DNA of 64,000 bases. It comes from Stutzerimonas chloritidismutans AW-1 (GTDB lineage: Bacteria > Pseudomonadota > Gammaproteobacteria > Pseudomonadales > Pseudomonadaceae). Below the pieces are notes generated by a model. The model was given only the letters and a program-made list of their open reading frames with translations. It ran no database searches and was not told the DNA's origin. A program made the position numbers and the translations under genes. Below are positions 30,640 through 42,531 of this stretch, piece by piece; the stretch's first letter is position 1; each line of letters starts with the position of its first letter. The stretch spans positions 44,015-108,014 of the forward strand of contig NZ_AOFQ01000057.1 in assembly GCF_000495915.1 (NCBI RefSeq), given 5' to 3'.

Positions 30640-30925
30640 CATTTCTAGTGTTTAACGATATTTTTCAGAACCAGCTAGTTCTTAGCTCTAGCTAGGTTTC
30701 GACGGGCGACAAAGCTTTTATTCACCAATCTGTGGATTCCACGCCGACTCGGACACCCAATCCACAGCCATTCGAAGACTTTTCAGACAGGCAGCTACGC
30801 AGGACTCTTCCTACCATCGGCCTATTTTTCGAAGCGAAGAGGTCGGCGGGTAGAGCGTTAAACCACTCGACAAGGCCATAGCAGAGGTCAGTGTTCAGGT
30901 GGTTTAGCACTGGATACTCGCTGTC
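30640..30925. other. non-coding scar to the right of the insertion sequence
   Basis: Apart from the right copy of the 29-bp direct repeat, I recognise nothing in this stretch. A short leftward open frame (30722-30940) has no recognisable motif and is probably chance. Confidence 0.5.
30699..30727 (+). repeat. 29-bp direct repeat, right copy
   Basis: It begins TCGACGGGCGACAAA and ends ATTCACCA, and matches the copy at 28784-28812 at 25 of 29 positions without gaps. Confidence 0.7.
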
Positions 30926-31290
30926 CTGCGCAACCGCCAATTATTCTCCCTGGACGAACTCAGCAGCGCCATCTCGGCCAGCTTGAGCAGCTCAATCGGC
31001 GACCGTTTCGCAAACTACCAGGAACCCGGTATTCGGCTTTCGAGGCCCTGGATATCCCGGTACTGCATCCGCTACCGGAGCAGCCCTATGTCTATACCGT
31101 GGGGAAAAGGCCCGAGCGCACATCGACTACCACTTTGAGGTCGACGGCCATTACTACTCGGTGCCGAATCAGTCGGTGGAGAAGCAGCTGAGGTGCGCCT
31201 GTCGTTCCGCACAGTGGAGTGCTTCCACGCCAATCCTGGGTGGCCAGTTGTGCTCGCCGCACAAGGGCCTTTACTGGATATATTTTCGAT
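30926..31290 (+). pseudogene. broken IS21-family istA transposase fragment
   Basis: Reading with frame changes gives an IstA C-terminal region: LRNRQLFSLDEL, then in another frame GQLEQLNRRPFRKLPG and SAFEALDIPVLHPLPEQPYV, then HIDYHFEVDGHYYSVPNQSV. At least two frameshifts and the loss of the N-terminal two thirds show that it is dead. The matching istB helper gene is absent. Confidence 0.75.
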
Positions 31291-31401
31291 CAGCGCCAAA
31301 AACTAACAGGGTTAACAATGCGAATGGTGCAAAGCTGGCACACCAAATACCCGCTCTTCCTCCCTTACCTACACCTATGCCACTTGCATATTCACAAATA
31401 A

Positions 31402-31432
31402 AAACCCCGCAAGCCCAGAGACTGCGGGGTTT
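31402..31432 (-). terminator. terminator of the dnaA-dnaN-recF-gyrB transcript
   Basis: On the minus strand AAACCCCGCA and TGCGGGGTTT form a 10-bp stem with an 11-base loop, followed by TTATTTGTG. It lies about 90 bases after the gyrB stop. Confidence 0.85.
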
Positions 31433-31451
31433 CAGGTCAACAATCCGTTGC

Positions 31452-31489
31452 CGGTTAACTTTGCAGATGTCGGCTAACTTTGGAGAAAG
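31452..31489. repeat. tandem pair of 19-bp repeats next to gyrB
   Basis: CGGTTAACTTTGCAGATGT is followed directly by CGGCTAACTTTGGAGAAAG (14 of 19 identical). A third partial match, TATTAACTT, follows. Such short repeats are found inside IS21-family ends, and a broken istA lies just to the left. Confidence 0.5.
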
Positions 31490-31519
31490 TGCCTATTAAC
31501 TTCAACGACCTCCAGCGGA

Positions 31520-35043
<3,524 letters not shown>

Positions 35044-35052
35044 GAAGCTGGT

Positions 35053-36156
35053 TTACAGACGCATCGGCATCACGACATATGCGGAATCGTCGTTATCGAA
35101 TTCCTGAACCAGAGCACTGCTGTTCGCGTCAGACAGAATCAGACGCACCTGTTCGGTGGTCATCACGCCCAGCACATCGAGCAGATAGCTGACGTTGAAA
35201 CCGATCTCCAACGAACTGCCGTTGTAGTCGACCGCAACCTCTTCCTCAGCTTCTTCCTGTTCGGGGTTGTTCGCCTGAATCTTCAATAGCCCACTTTCCA
35301 GCTGCAGACGAATGCCGCGGTACTTTTCGTTGGAGAGAATCGCCGTGCGACTGAACGCTTCACGCAGCAACTGACGATCTCCTACCACAAGCTTGTCGCC
35401 ACCACGCGGCAGTACGCGCTCATAGTCCGGGAACTTGCCGTCCACCAGCTTGGAGGTGAAGGTGAACTCGCCAGTGGTGGCGCGAATATGGTGCTGGCCC
35501 AGAACGATGCTGACCTCGGCGTCCTGATCGTTGAGCAGCCGCGCGAGCTCGAGGATACCCTTACGCGGCACGATGACCTGATGCCGATCGGGTTGCTCGA
35601 TCCCCGCCTGCATCGAGCACATCGCCAGGCGGTGGCCGTCCGTCGCTACCGCGCGCAGCATTCCGCTTGAAACTTCGATGAGCATACCGTTGAGGTAGTA
35701 GCGAACGTCCTGCTGCGCCATGGCAAAGCTGCTGCGCTCGATCAGCTTGCGCAGCTTGCCCTGTTCGACGGTGAAGGAAAGCGAACCTGGGCCTTCTTCA
35801 ACCGTAGGGAAGTCATTGGCCGGCAAAGTTGAAAGGGTAAAGCGGCTGCGGCCGGACTTGATAACAACCTTCTGATCATCGAGACGGATATTGATCAGCG
35901 CATCGCTCGGCAGGCTCTTGCAAATGTCCATGAGTTTGCGCGCCGGAACGGTGATCTCGCCTGGCTCGGCGGCCTCTTCAAGGACAACACGGCCGACCAG
36001 TTCGACTTCGAGATCGGTACCGGTCAGCGACAATTGCTGTCCTTGCACCACAAGCAGTACGTTGGACAGCACCGGCAAGGTCTGACGGCGCTCAACGACG
36101 CCAGCAACCAGCTGCAGGGGTTTCAACAGGGCTTCGCGCTGAATGGAGAAATGCAT
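35053..36156 (-). CDS. dnaN: DNA polymerase III beta sliding clamp
   Basis: DnaN is the ring-shaped processivity clamp. The 367-residue protein is built from three similar domains and shows LQLVAGVVERRQTLPVLSN, KSGRSRFTLSTLPANDFP and the C-terminal DNDDSAYVVMPMRL, all typical. It follows dnaA by 33 bases and precedes recF by 9, in the ancestral order. Confidence 0.98.
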   Translation of the reverse strand: MHFSIQREALLKPLQLVAGVVERRQTLPVLSNVLLVVQGQQLSLTGTDLEVELVGRVVLEEAAEPGEITVPARKLMDICKSLPSDALINIRLDDQKVVIKSGRSRFTLSTLPANDFPTVEEGPGSLSFTVEQGKLRKLIERSSFAMAQQDVRYYLNGMLIEVSSGMLRAVATDGHRLAMCSMQAGIEQPDRHQVIVPRKGILELARLLNDQDAEVSIVLGQHHIRATTGEFTFTSKLVDGKFPDYERVLPRGGDKLVVGDRQLLREAFSRTAILSNEKYRGIRLQLESGLLKIQANNPEQEEAEEEVAVDYNGSSLEIGFNVSYLLDVLGVMTTEQVRLILSDANSSALVQEFDNDDSAYVVMPMRL

Positions 36157-36189
36157 GGTCTGGTCCCTTGCCTATAGATTAGGTCGCAC

Positions 36190-37635
36190 TCAGGTTGTCA
36201 AAGTTCGCAGCAAATTCTTGTAATCTTCACGTATATCCGCGTCAGTTTCCCGTAGTTCGGCGATCTTACGGCAAGCATGCAGAACCGTGGTGTGATCCCG
36301 CCCACCGAACGCGTCGCCGATCTCAGGGAGGCTGTGGTTGGTCAGCTCCTTGGACAGGGCCATGGCCACCTGCCGCGGTCGGGCGACCGATCGCGATCGC
36401 CGCTTCGAGAGCAAGTCGGATATCTTGATCTTGTAGTATTCGGCCACGGTGCGCTGGATATTGTCGACGCTGACCAGTTTATCCTGCAACGCCAGCAAGT
36501 CCTTCAGCGATTCGCGAATCAGTTCGATCGTGATATCGCGCCCCATGAAGTGAGCATGGGCGATGACCCGCTTCAGCGCTCCTTCGAGTTCACGGACGTT
36601 CGAACGGATCCGCTGGGCAATGAAGAAAGCCGCGTCGTGGGGCAGGTCCACCTTCGCCTGGTCCGCCTTCTTCATCAGGATCGCTACACGAGTCTCAAGC
36701 TCGGGCGGCTCGACGGCAACGGTCAGACCCCAGCCAAAACGCGATTTCAGACGTTCCTCAAGGCCGTCGATTTCCTTGGGATAGCGGTCACTAGTGAGAA
36801 TGACCTGCTGGCCACCTTCGAGCAGCGCGTTGAAGGTGTGAAAGAACTCTTCTTGCGAACGCTCTTTTTTGGCGAAGAACTGGATATCGTCGATCAGCAG
36901 CGCATCGACCGAGCGATAGAAGCGCTTGAACTCGTTGATGGCATTGAGCTGCAGTGCCTTGACCATATCGGCCACGAAGCGCTCGGAGTGCAGGTAAACC
37001 ACTTTGGCGTTGGGGTTCTTCTTCAGCAGGTGATTACCCACTGCATGCATCAGGTGAGTCTTACCCAGGCCAACACCGCCGTACAGAAAAAGCGGGTTGT
37101 AGCCATGCTTGGGATTGTCGGCAACCTGCCAGGCAGCGGCTCGTGCCAACTGGTTGGACTTGCCCTCGACGAAGTTTTCGAAGGTAAAGGTCCGGTTCAG
37201 GTAGCTGGTGTGCTTGAGCCCACCCTCGACCTGCACGGCACGCTCGACACGCGGCTGCTCGGGTTCACTGGTGTCAGCCGACAACGGCTCGAAGCGTGGC
37301 GCCTGCATGGCCGGCGCAGGCGCGCTTACTGCCATTTGCTGTGGCTGAGCACGTGCAGCAGCAGCCGAAGGAAGAGCGGCGGATGACGTCCGTTTACTGC
37401 CTATAAGGAGAGAAAGCGCCGGAGCGATTCCGCTTGAACGCTCCGACAGCAGTTCCAACAATCGGGAAAGGTACTTTTCGTTGACCCAGTCGAGCACGAA
37501 GCGATTGGGCGCATAGACGCGCAGCTCATCACCATCGCCTTCCACCTGTAGTGGACGAATCCATGTGTTGAATTGCTGAGCAGGCAGTTCATCGCGCAAA
37601 AGCTCAACACACTGCTGCCAAAGTTCCACCGACAC
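36190..37635 (-). CDS. dnaA: chromosomal replication initiator DnaA
   Basis: DnaA opens oriC. The 481-residue protein has domain I ([20 protein letters not shown]), a flexible Ala/Pro-rich domain II (about 85-150), the AAA+ domain with Walker [20 protein letters not shown] and Walker [10 protein letters not shown], and the C-terminal DNA-binding helix-turn-helix with [16 protein letters not shown]. The start is GTG preceded by AGGAG, as in other pseudomonads; the frame is open for 23 codons more. DnaA boxes upstream make autoregulation likely. Confidence 0.98.
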   Translation of the reverse strand: MSVELWQQCVELLRDELPAQQFNTWIRPLQVEGDGDELRVYAPNRFVLDWVNEKYLSRLLELLSERSSGIAPALSLLIGSKRTSSAALPSAAAARAQPQQMAVSAPAPAMQAPRFEPLSADTSEPEQPRVERAVQVEGGLKHTSYLNRTFTFENFVEGKSNQLARAAAWQVADNPKHGYNPLFLYGGVGLGKTHLMHAVGNHLLKKNPNAKVVYLHSERFVADMVKALQLNAINEFKRFYRSVDALLIDDIQFFAKKERSQEEFFHTFNALLEGGQQVILTSDRYPKEIDGLEERLKSRFGWGLTVAVEPPELETRVAILMKKADQAKVDLPHDAAFFIAQRIRSNVRELEGALKRVIAHAHFMGRDITIELIRESLKDLLALQDKLVSVDNIQRTVAEYYKIKISDLLSKRRSRSVARPRQVAMALSKELTNHSLPEIGDAFGGRDHTTVLHACRKIAELRETDADIREDYKNLLRTLTT

Positions 37636-37696
37636 GGAAGCTCCTATCGACTCAGTCGAGGTAAGACGGCGGCCATTGTAACGGCACGCCCTCAGG

Positions 37697-37705
37697 TTAT
37701 CCACA
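37697..37705 (+). promoter_or_regulatory. DnaA box, consensus
   Basis: TTATCCACA is a perfect DnaA box. It overlaps the region just upstream of the dnaA start, so it can serve both initiation and control of dnaA. Confidence 0.85.
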
Positions 37706-37844
37706 ACAAACCTGAAGCGCAGGACGGAATACCCTAGGTCTGGTCAACCACTCAACGCATGGAAAAGCATTGTCGCCAAGTCTGTTGATAAATACCCCTG
37801 AGGGCAGTGGTCAAGCCTGTTCAAAAGCACTGATTAACACCGCC

Positions 37845-37853
37845 TGTGGATAT
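37845..37853 (-). promoter_or_regulatory. DnaA box, one mismatch
   Basis: TGTGGATAT on the plus strand (ATATCCACA on the minus) differs from consensus at one position and lies between two other DnaA-box matches in oriC. Confidence 0.65.
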
Positions 37854-37971
37854 CTTGAGTTTTAATCCCCAGTTTGCGCAGAGCCTCTGCACGGGGTGAG
37901 CACCGCTTTCGCACCAAGTTTGCATCCGCGGGAGCGCCCGTCTCCTAAGGTCTGTAGCCATCTATCCACAG

Positions 37972-37980
37972 AAAAGGTGC
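37972..37980 (+). promoter_or_regulatory. DnaA box next to the AT-rich tract
   Basis: CTATCCACA has one mismatch to consensus and stands directly beside the AT-rich stretch, the place expected for the box that seeds unwinding. Confidence 0.7.
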
Positions 37981-38062
37981 TGCACATATATAAGCATTAC
38001 ATCTTAAGAGCTTATATTTCTTTTCTTCTTATTTTTTTCATCCATGCAGGGCTGGTTGGAAA

Positions 38063-38091
38063 TTGACCTGGCTCGATAGCTTCTCTACAAT
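38063..38091 (+). promoter_or_regulatory. sigma70 promoter of rpmH-rnpA
   Basis: TTGACC (38063-38068) and TACAAT (38086-38091) are separated by 17 bases. The transcript would begin near 38098 and read into rpmH. Confidence 0.88.
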
Positions 38092-38150
38092 CGCCGGTCT
38101 CTTAAAAGGGGGCCATTCCGGCCCGCAATGGATCACCAGGTAAACGCACC

Positions 38151-38285
38151 ATGAAACGCACTTTCCAGCCCAGCACCATCAAGCGCGCTCGTACTCACGG
38201 TTTCCGTGCACGTATGGCCACCAAGAACGGTCGTCAGGTTCTGTCGCGTCGTCGCGCCAAAGGCCGTAAGCGTCTGACCGTCTGA
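38151..38285 (+). CDS. rpmH: 50S ribosomal protein L34
   Basis: This is a 44-residue, very basic protein beginning [20 protein letters not shown] and ending [12 protein letters not shown], the full-length L34. It is the first gene rightward of oriC, behind a strong promoter, and leads directly into rnpA as in nearly all bacteria. Confidence 0.98.
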
Positions 38286-38299
38286 TATCGGAACAGGTA

Positions 38300-38695
38300 G
38301 TGAGTCGGGGCTTCGGCCGGGAAAAGCGTCTGCTGACTCCCCGCCAATTCAAGGCAGTCTTCGACTCCCCTTCCGGTAAGGTGCCTGGCAGGAACGTCCT
38401 GCTGTTGGCACGCGAGAACGATCTGCAACACCCCCGCCTTGGGCTGGTGATCGGCAAGAAAAGCGTCAAGCTCTCGGTCGAACGTAACCGCATCAAGCGG
38501 CAGATACGTGAGACCTTCCGCCATCACCAGTCGGATCTGGTGGGCTGGGACATCGTGATCATCGCCCGCAAGGGATTGGCTGATCTGGACAATCCCGAAC
38601 TGGCGAAGCAATTCGCCAAGCTCTGGAAGCGACTGTCACGCAGCCCATCCAAGACCTCCGTCGAACCTGGAGCCGCCAACAGCACCCATGCGTAA
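38300..38695 (+). CDS. rnpA: ribonuclease P protein component
   Basis: RnpA (131 residues) assists the RNase P RNA in cutting the 5' leader from pre-tRNA. The family signature is [20 protein letters not shown], and the N-terminal [15 protein letters not shown] is conserved. The start is GTG 15 bases after rpmH; no ATG fits. The C-terminus overlaps yidD by eight bases. Confidence 0.96.
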   Translation: MSRGFGREKRLLTPRQFKAVFDSPSGKVPGRNVLLLARENDLQHPRLGLVIGKKSVKLSVERNRIKRQIRETFRHHQSDLVGWDIVIIARKGLADLDNPELAKQFAKLWKRLSRSPSKTSVEPGAANSTHA

Positions 38696-38933
38696 ATTGG
38701 CCATCGCTTCGATCAGGGTCTACCAGTACGCCATCAGTCCGATGATGGCCAGTCACTGCCGTTTCTATCCAAGCTGCTCCTGCTATGCACTCGAGGCCAT
38801 CGAAACTTATGGCCTGTTGCGTGGCGGCTGGCTGAGCCTGCGCAGGTTGGGGCGCTGCCATCCGTGGAATCCCGGTGGCTACGATCCCGTGCCTTCTCAT
38901 AACACTTCCAATTCATCTCCGATGGCCGAGTAA
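38688..38933 (+). CDS. yidD: membrane protein insertion efficiency factor YidD
   Basis: This is an 81-residue small amphipathic protein with the three conserved Cys region [17 protein letters not shown] and the [14 protein letters not shown] motif. It sits between rnpA and yidC in the conserved order and helps YidC-dependent insertion. It overlaps rnpA and ends two bases before yidC. Confidence 0.96.
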   Translation: MRKLAIASIRVYQYAISPMMASHCRFYPSCSCYALEAIETYGLLRGGWLSLRRLGRCHPWNPGGYDPVPSHNTSNSSPMAE

Positions 38934-38935
38934 CC

Positions 38936-40606
38936 ATGGATATCAAACGCTCGATACTGCTCGTCGCTCTAGCAGTCGTTGCCTACCTGATGGTTCTTCA
39001 ATGGAATCAGGACTACGGTCAGGCTGCCCTGCCGACCGAAACCGCGCAAAGCCAGCCGGGCGTACCGGCTCTTCCGGATAGCCCCGCCGCCAACAGCGAA
39101 AGCACCGCTGGCGATGTGCCCGCGGTTGCCGGCCAGCAACAGGCCAGCGCCCTGCCGGCTAATGCGCCGAGCAGCCAGCTGATTCGTGTGCGCAGCGACG
39201 TGCTTGACGTGGCCATCGATCCGCGCGGTGGCGACATCGTCGAACTGCATCTGCCGCAGTACCCGCGTCGTCAGGATCGTCCCGATGTGCCGTTCCAACT
39301 GTTCGAGCGTAGTGGTGAGCGAGTCTATGAAGCACAAAGCGGCCTGATCGGCGACGGCCCGGACAAGGCCAGCGGGCGTCCTCAGTACAGCAGTGAGAAA
39401 AGCGAGTACCAACTGGCCGAAGGTCAGGATCAGGTGGTCGTCGATCTGAAATACAATGCTGATGGCGTCAACTACATCAAGCGTTTCACCCTCGAGCGCG
39501 GTAACTATGCGCTGAAGGTGAACTACCTGATCGACAACCAGAGCGGTCAACCCTGGACCGGTTACCTGTTCGGTCAGCTCAAGCGCGACAACAGCGGCGA
39601 TCCCTCCTCAAGCACCGCCACTGGCACCGCTACCTACCTTGGCGCTGCGCTGTGGACCAAGGACGAGCCGTATCGTAAGGTCTCCATGGGCGACATGGAT
39701 GAAAGCAACCTGCGTGAAAGCGTGCAGGGTGGCTGGATCGCCTGGCTGCAACATTATTTCGTCACCGCCTGGATTCCTCAGCCGGACGATACCAACCAGG
39801 TGCAGACGCGCAAGGATAGCCAGGGCAACTACATCATCGGCTTCACCGGCCCCGCTGTTACCGTACCTGCCGGCGCACAGGGCGAGACAGGCGCCACGCT
39901 GTATGCCGGCCCGAAGAGCCAGGACAAGCTGGAAGAACTGTCCCCCGGTCTGCGTCTGACCGTCGACTACGGCATCCTCTGGTTCATCGCTCAGCCGATC
40001 TTCTGGCTGCTGGAAAACATCCACGCGCTGCTGGGCAACTGGGGCTGGTCGATCATCGTTCTGACCATCGTCATCAAGCTCGCCTTCTTCCCGCTCTCCG
40101 CGGCGAGCTACAGGTCGATGGCGCGCATGCGCGCGGTGTCGCCGAAAATGCAGGCGCTGAAGGAACAGCATGGCGACGACCGCCAGAAGATGTCCCAGGC
40201 GATGATGGAGCTGTACAAGAAGGAAAAGATCAATCCGCTGGGCGGCTGCCTGCCGATCCTGGTGCAGATGCCGGTATTCCTGGCCCTGTACTGGGTCCTG
40301 CTGGAAAGCGTCGAGATGCGCCAGGCGCCCTGGATGTTCTGGATCACCGACCTTTCGATCAAAGACCCGTTCTTCATCCTGCCGATCATCATGGGCGTGA
40401 CCATGTTCATCCAGCAGCAGCTGAACCCGACACCGCCGGATCCGATGCAGGCGCGAGTGATGAAGCTGCTGCCGGTGATCTTCACCTTCTTCTTCCTCTG
40501 GTTCCCTGCCGGTCTGGTGCTGTACTGGGTGGTCAACAACGTCCTGTCCATCGCCCAGCAGTGGTACATTACCCGCAAGATCGAGGCCGCGGCGAAGCCC
40601 GCCTGA
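38936..40606 (+). CDS. yidC: membrane protein insertase YidC
   Basis: YidC (556 residues) inserts and folds inner-membrane proteins, including AtpE encoded downstream. An N-terminal helix (SILLVALAVVAYLMVLQW) is followed by a large periplasmic beta domain (about 30-345) and five C-terminal helices with KLAFFPLSAASYRSMARMR, the coiled cytoplasmic loop, PLGGCLPILVQMPVFLALYW and a tail with FLWFPAGLVLYWVVNNVLS. Length is typical for Gram-negatives. Confidence 0.97.
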   Translation: MDIKRSILLVALAVVAYLMVLQWNQDYGQAALPTETAQSQPGVPALPDSPAANSESTAGDVPAVAGQQQASALPANAPSSQLIRVRSDVLDVAIDPRGGDIVELHLPQYPRRQDRPDVPFQLFERSGERVYEAQSGLIGDGPDKASGRPQYSSEKSEYQLAEGQDQVVVDLKYNADGVNYIKRFTLERGNYALKVNYLIDNQSGQPWTGYLFGQLKRDNSGDPSSSTATGTATYLGAALWTKDEPYRKVSMGDMDESNLRESVQGGWIAWLQHYFVTAWIPQPDDTNQVQTRKDSQGNYIIGFTGPAVTVPAGAQGETGATLYAGPKSQDKLEELSPGLRLTVDYGILWFIAQPIFWLLENIHALLGNWGWSIIVLTIVIKLAFFPLSAASYRSMARMRAVSPKMQALKEQHGDDRQKMSQAMMELYKKEKINPLGGCLPILVQMPVFLALYWVLLESVEMRQAPWMFWITDLSIKDPFFILPIIMGVTMFIQQQLNPTPPDPMQARVMKLLPVIFTFFFLWFPAGLVLYWVVNNVLSIAQQWYITRKIEAAAKPA

Positions 40607-40622
40607 CGCCTCAACCGCCAAT

Positions 40623-40652
40623 GCAGAACGCCCCTTGATTGGGGCGTTCTGC
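40623..40652. terminator. stable hairpin between yidC and mnmE
   Basis: GCAGAACGCCCC and GGGGCGTTCTGC form a perfect 12-bp stem with a six-base loop. No T-run follows on either side, so it may be a weak attenuator or mRNA-processing structure rather than a full terminator. Confidence 0.55.
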
Positions 40653-40678
40653 TATCTGCCGTCCAGAAAGGAGGCCGC

Positions 40679-42046
40679 ATGAATCCAGTTCGCGACACCA
40701 TTGCCGCCGTCGCTACCGCGCCGGGGCGCGGAGGAGTAGGCATCGTTCGGGTATCAGGGCCACGGTCCAAGGCTATCGCCATTACCCTGACCGGCCGTGA
40801 GCCAACGCCGCGGCATGCACATTACGGTGCATTTCACGCAGACGACGGCGAGGTGATCGACGAAGGCCTGCTACTGTTCTTTCCGGGACCGCATTCGTTC
40901 ACCGGTGAGGACGTACTCGAACTGCAGGGGCATGGCGGCCCGGTTGTCATGGATATGCTGCTGCAGCGCTGCGTCGAACTCGGCGTTCGTCTGGCTCGGC
41001 CAGGCGAATTCAGTGAACGCGCATTCCTTAACGACAAGCTCGATCTTGCCCAGGCCGAGGCGATCGCCGACCTTATCGAAGCGAGTTCGGCGCAGGCCGC
41101 GCGCAATGCGGTGCGTTCGCTACAGGGCGAATTCTCTCGCCGCGTGCATCAGTTGACCGAAAGATTGATTCAGCTGCGTATCTATGTCGAAGCGGCGATC
41201 GATTTTCCCGAAGAAGAGATCGACTTCCTCGCCGATGGGCATGTCCTGGCACAATTGGATGCCGTGAAAGCCGAGTTATCCACAGTGCTGCGCGAAGCCG
41301 GGCAGGGCGCCTTGCTGCGCGACGGAATGACCGTGGTGATCGCAGGGCGCCCCAACGCCGGCAAGTCCAGTCTGCTCAACGCACTGGCGGGCCGTGAGGC
41401 CGCCATTGTCACCGATATTGCCGGCACCACCCGCGATGTCCTGCGCGAACACATCCTGATCGACGGCATGCCGCTGCATGTCGTCGATACCGCGGGCCTA
41501 CGCGATACCGAAGATCAGGTCGAGCGGATCGGTGTGCAGCGCGCGCTCAGCGCCATCGGCGAAGCGGACAGGGTACTCCTGATGGTCGATGCCAGTGCGC
41601 CTGAGGCGCAGGACCCACTAGCCCTTTGGCCGGAGTTTCTCGAATCCAACCCTGCGCCGAACCGGGTGACGCTGATTCGGAACAAGGCTGACCTGAGCGG
41701 TGAGCCGATCTCGATTCGCTTCGACGACAACGGACAGGCAACCCTGAGCCTGTGCGCACGATCCGGCGAAGGTATCGAGTTGTTGCGCGAACACCTCAAG
41801 CAGTGCATGGGCTACGAGCAGACCGCTGAAAGCAGCTTCAGCGCCCGACGTCGCCATCTGGACGCACTGCGTCTGGCTGATCAGTATCTGGAGCATGGCC
41901 ATGCCCAACTGACGCTGGCCGGCGCCGGTGAGCTGCTGGCAGAGGATCTGCGCCTGGCACAACAAGCACTCGGTGAGATCACAGGCGCGTTCAGCTCAGA
42001 CGACCTGCTCGGGCGAATCTTCTCGAGCTTCTGCATCGGCAAATGA
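40679..42046 (+). CDS. mnmE: tRNA modification GTPase MnmE
   Basis: MnmE works with MnmG to place the (carboxy)aminomethyl group on U34 of certain tRNAs. The 455-residue protein has an N-terminal formyl-THF-binding domain ([20 protein letters not shown]), a helical domain, and an inserted G domain with [20 protein letters not shown] and [13 protein letters not shown]. It ends with the required FCIGK. Its partner mnmG is 485 bases downstream. Confidence 0.97.
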   Translation: MNPVRDTIAAVATAPGRGGVGIVRVSGPRSKAIAITLTGREPTPRHAHYGAFHADDGEVIDEGLLLFFPGPHSFTGEDVLELQGHGGPVVMDMLLQRCVELGVRLARPGEFSERAFLNDKLDLAQAEAIADLIEASSAQAARNAVRSLQGEFSRRVHQLTERLIQLRIYVEAAIDFPEEEIDFLADGHVLAQLDAVKAELSTVLREAGQGALLRDGMTVVIAGRPNAGKSSLLNALAGREAAIVTDIAGTTRDVLREHILIDGMPLHVVDTAGLRDTEDQVERIGVQRALSAIGEADRVLLMVDASAPEAQDPLALWPEFLESNPAPNRVTLIRNKADLSGEPISIRFDDNGQATLSLCARSGEGIELLREHLKQCMGYEQTAESSFSARRRHLDALRLADQYLEHGHAQLTLAGAGELLAEDLRLAQQALGEITGAFSSDDLLGRIFSSFCIGK

Positions 42047-42531
42047 CACTGCACGGGCGCTAACCACGCCCGCCCCCTTTCATGCACAACGCTACGCTGA
42101 AAATTCGTGGCGATGGCATTCGGCTGCCGAAAATTCCCGCCATGAGCCCTGTGGAAAAGGCCGCCTAAGGGCAGTAGAAAAGTCATGGCGTAAGCTGGTG
42201 AAAAACCCCTCTGTGCATAAGATTAACTTTAATCCACAGGATGCTGACGGTATTCACACCGTCAGCGCCCAGCCGCAGCACAGGTTTATCCTTCGCCACA
42301 AGGAAGGCCTGCCGAGGGCTCCACGTGCTTATCCACAGAAATGAGCTTCACCATTTATAAACACATAAATAAGCTTCTTATATATTTCTTCTCTATTTCT
42401 AATGTTTATCCACCGACTCGCCTCCGCCAGATGGTTGGTCATTTTTTGCTCAGAGCCCTTCTTTAGCACTGGCTAAATCCCTATACTTCGCGGCTTCCCG
42501 AATTCCCATCTGAACAGGCACGAGGTGCGTG
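42047..42531. other. mnmE-mnmG intergenic region with DnaA boxes and AT-rich tract
   Basis: No gene is seen. DnaA-box matches are TGTGCATAA at 42213 (reverse, one mismatch), TAATCCACA at 42231 (one mismatch), TTATCCACA at 42330 (perfect) and TTATCCACC at 42407 (one mismatch). An AT-rich tract (42352-42405) lies between the last two. A TATACT -10-like box at 42482 could serve mnmG. The layout mirrors oriC 4 kb away. It may control mnmG or assist initiation. Confidence 0.75.
42330..42338 (+). promoter_or_regulatory. DnaA box, consensus, upstream of mnmG
   Basis: A perfect TTATCCACA lies 14 bases before an AT-rich tract. It is the best match in this intergenic cluster. Confidence 0.75.

Larger units (their letters stand above)
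37636..38150. other. oriC between dnaA and rpmH
   Basis: This 515-base gene-free stretch carries DnaA boxes on both strands: TTATCCACA at 37697, TGTTGATAA at 37783 (reverse, one mismatch), TGTGGATAT at 37845 (reverse, one mismatch) and CTATCCACA at 37972 (one mismatch). An AT-rich tract (37985-38040, including TTATATTTCTTTTCTTCTTA) is a fitting unwinding element. The rpmH-dnaA gap is the proven oriC of Pseudomonas species. The dnaA promoter must also be here. Confidence 0.92.

Noticed and set aside
30722..30940. A 72-codon leftward open frame in the scar region
   Set aside because: It has no family resemblance, poor codon use and no ribosome site; it lies in decayed DNA and overlaps the direct repeat.
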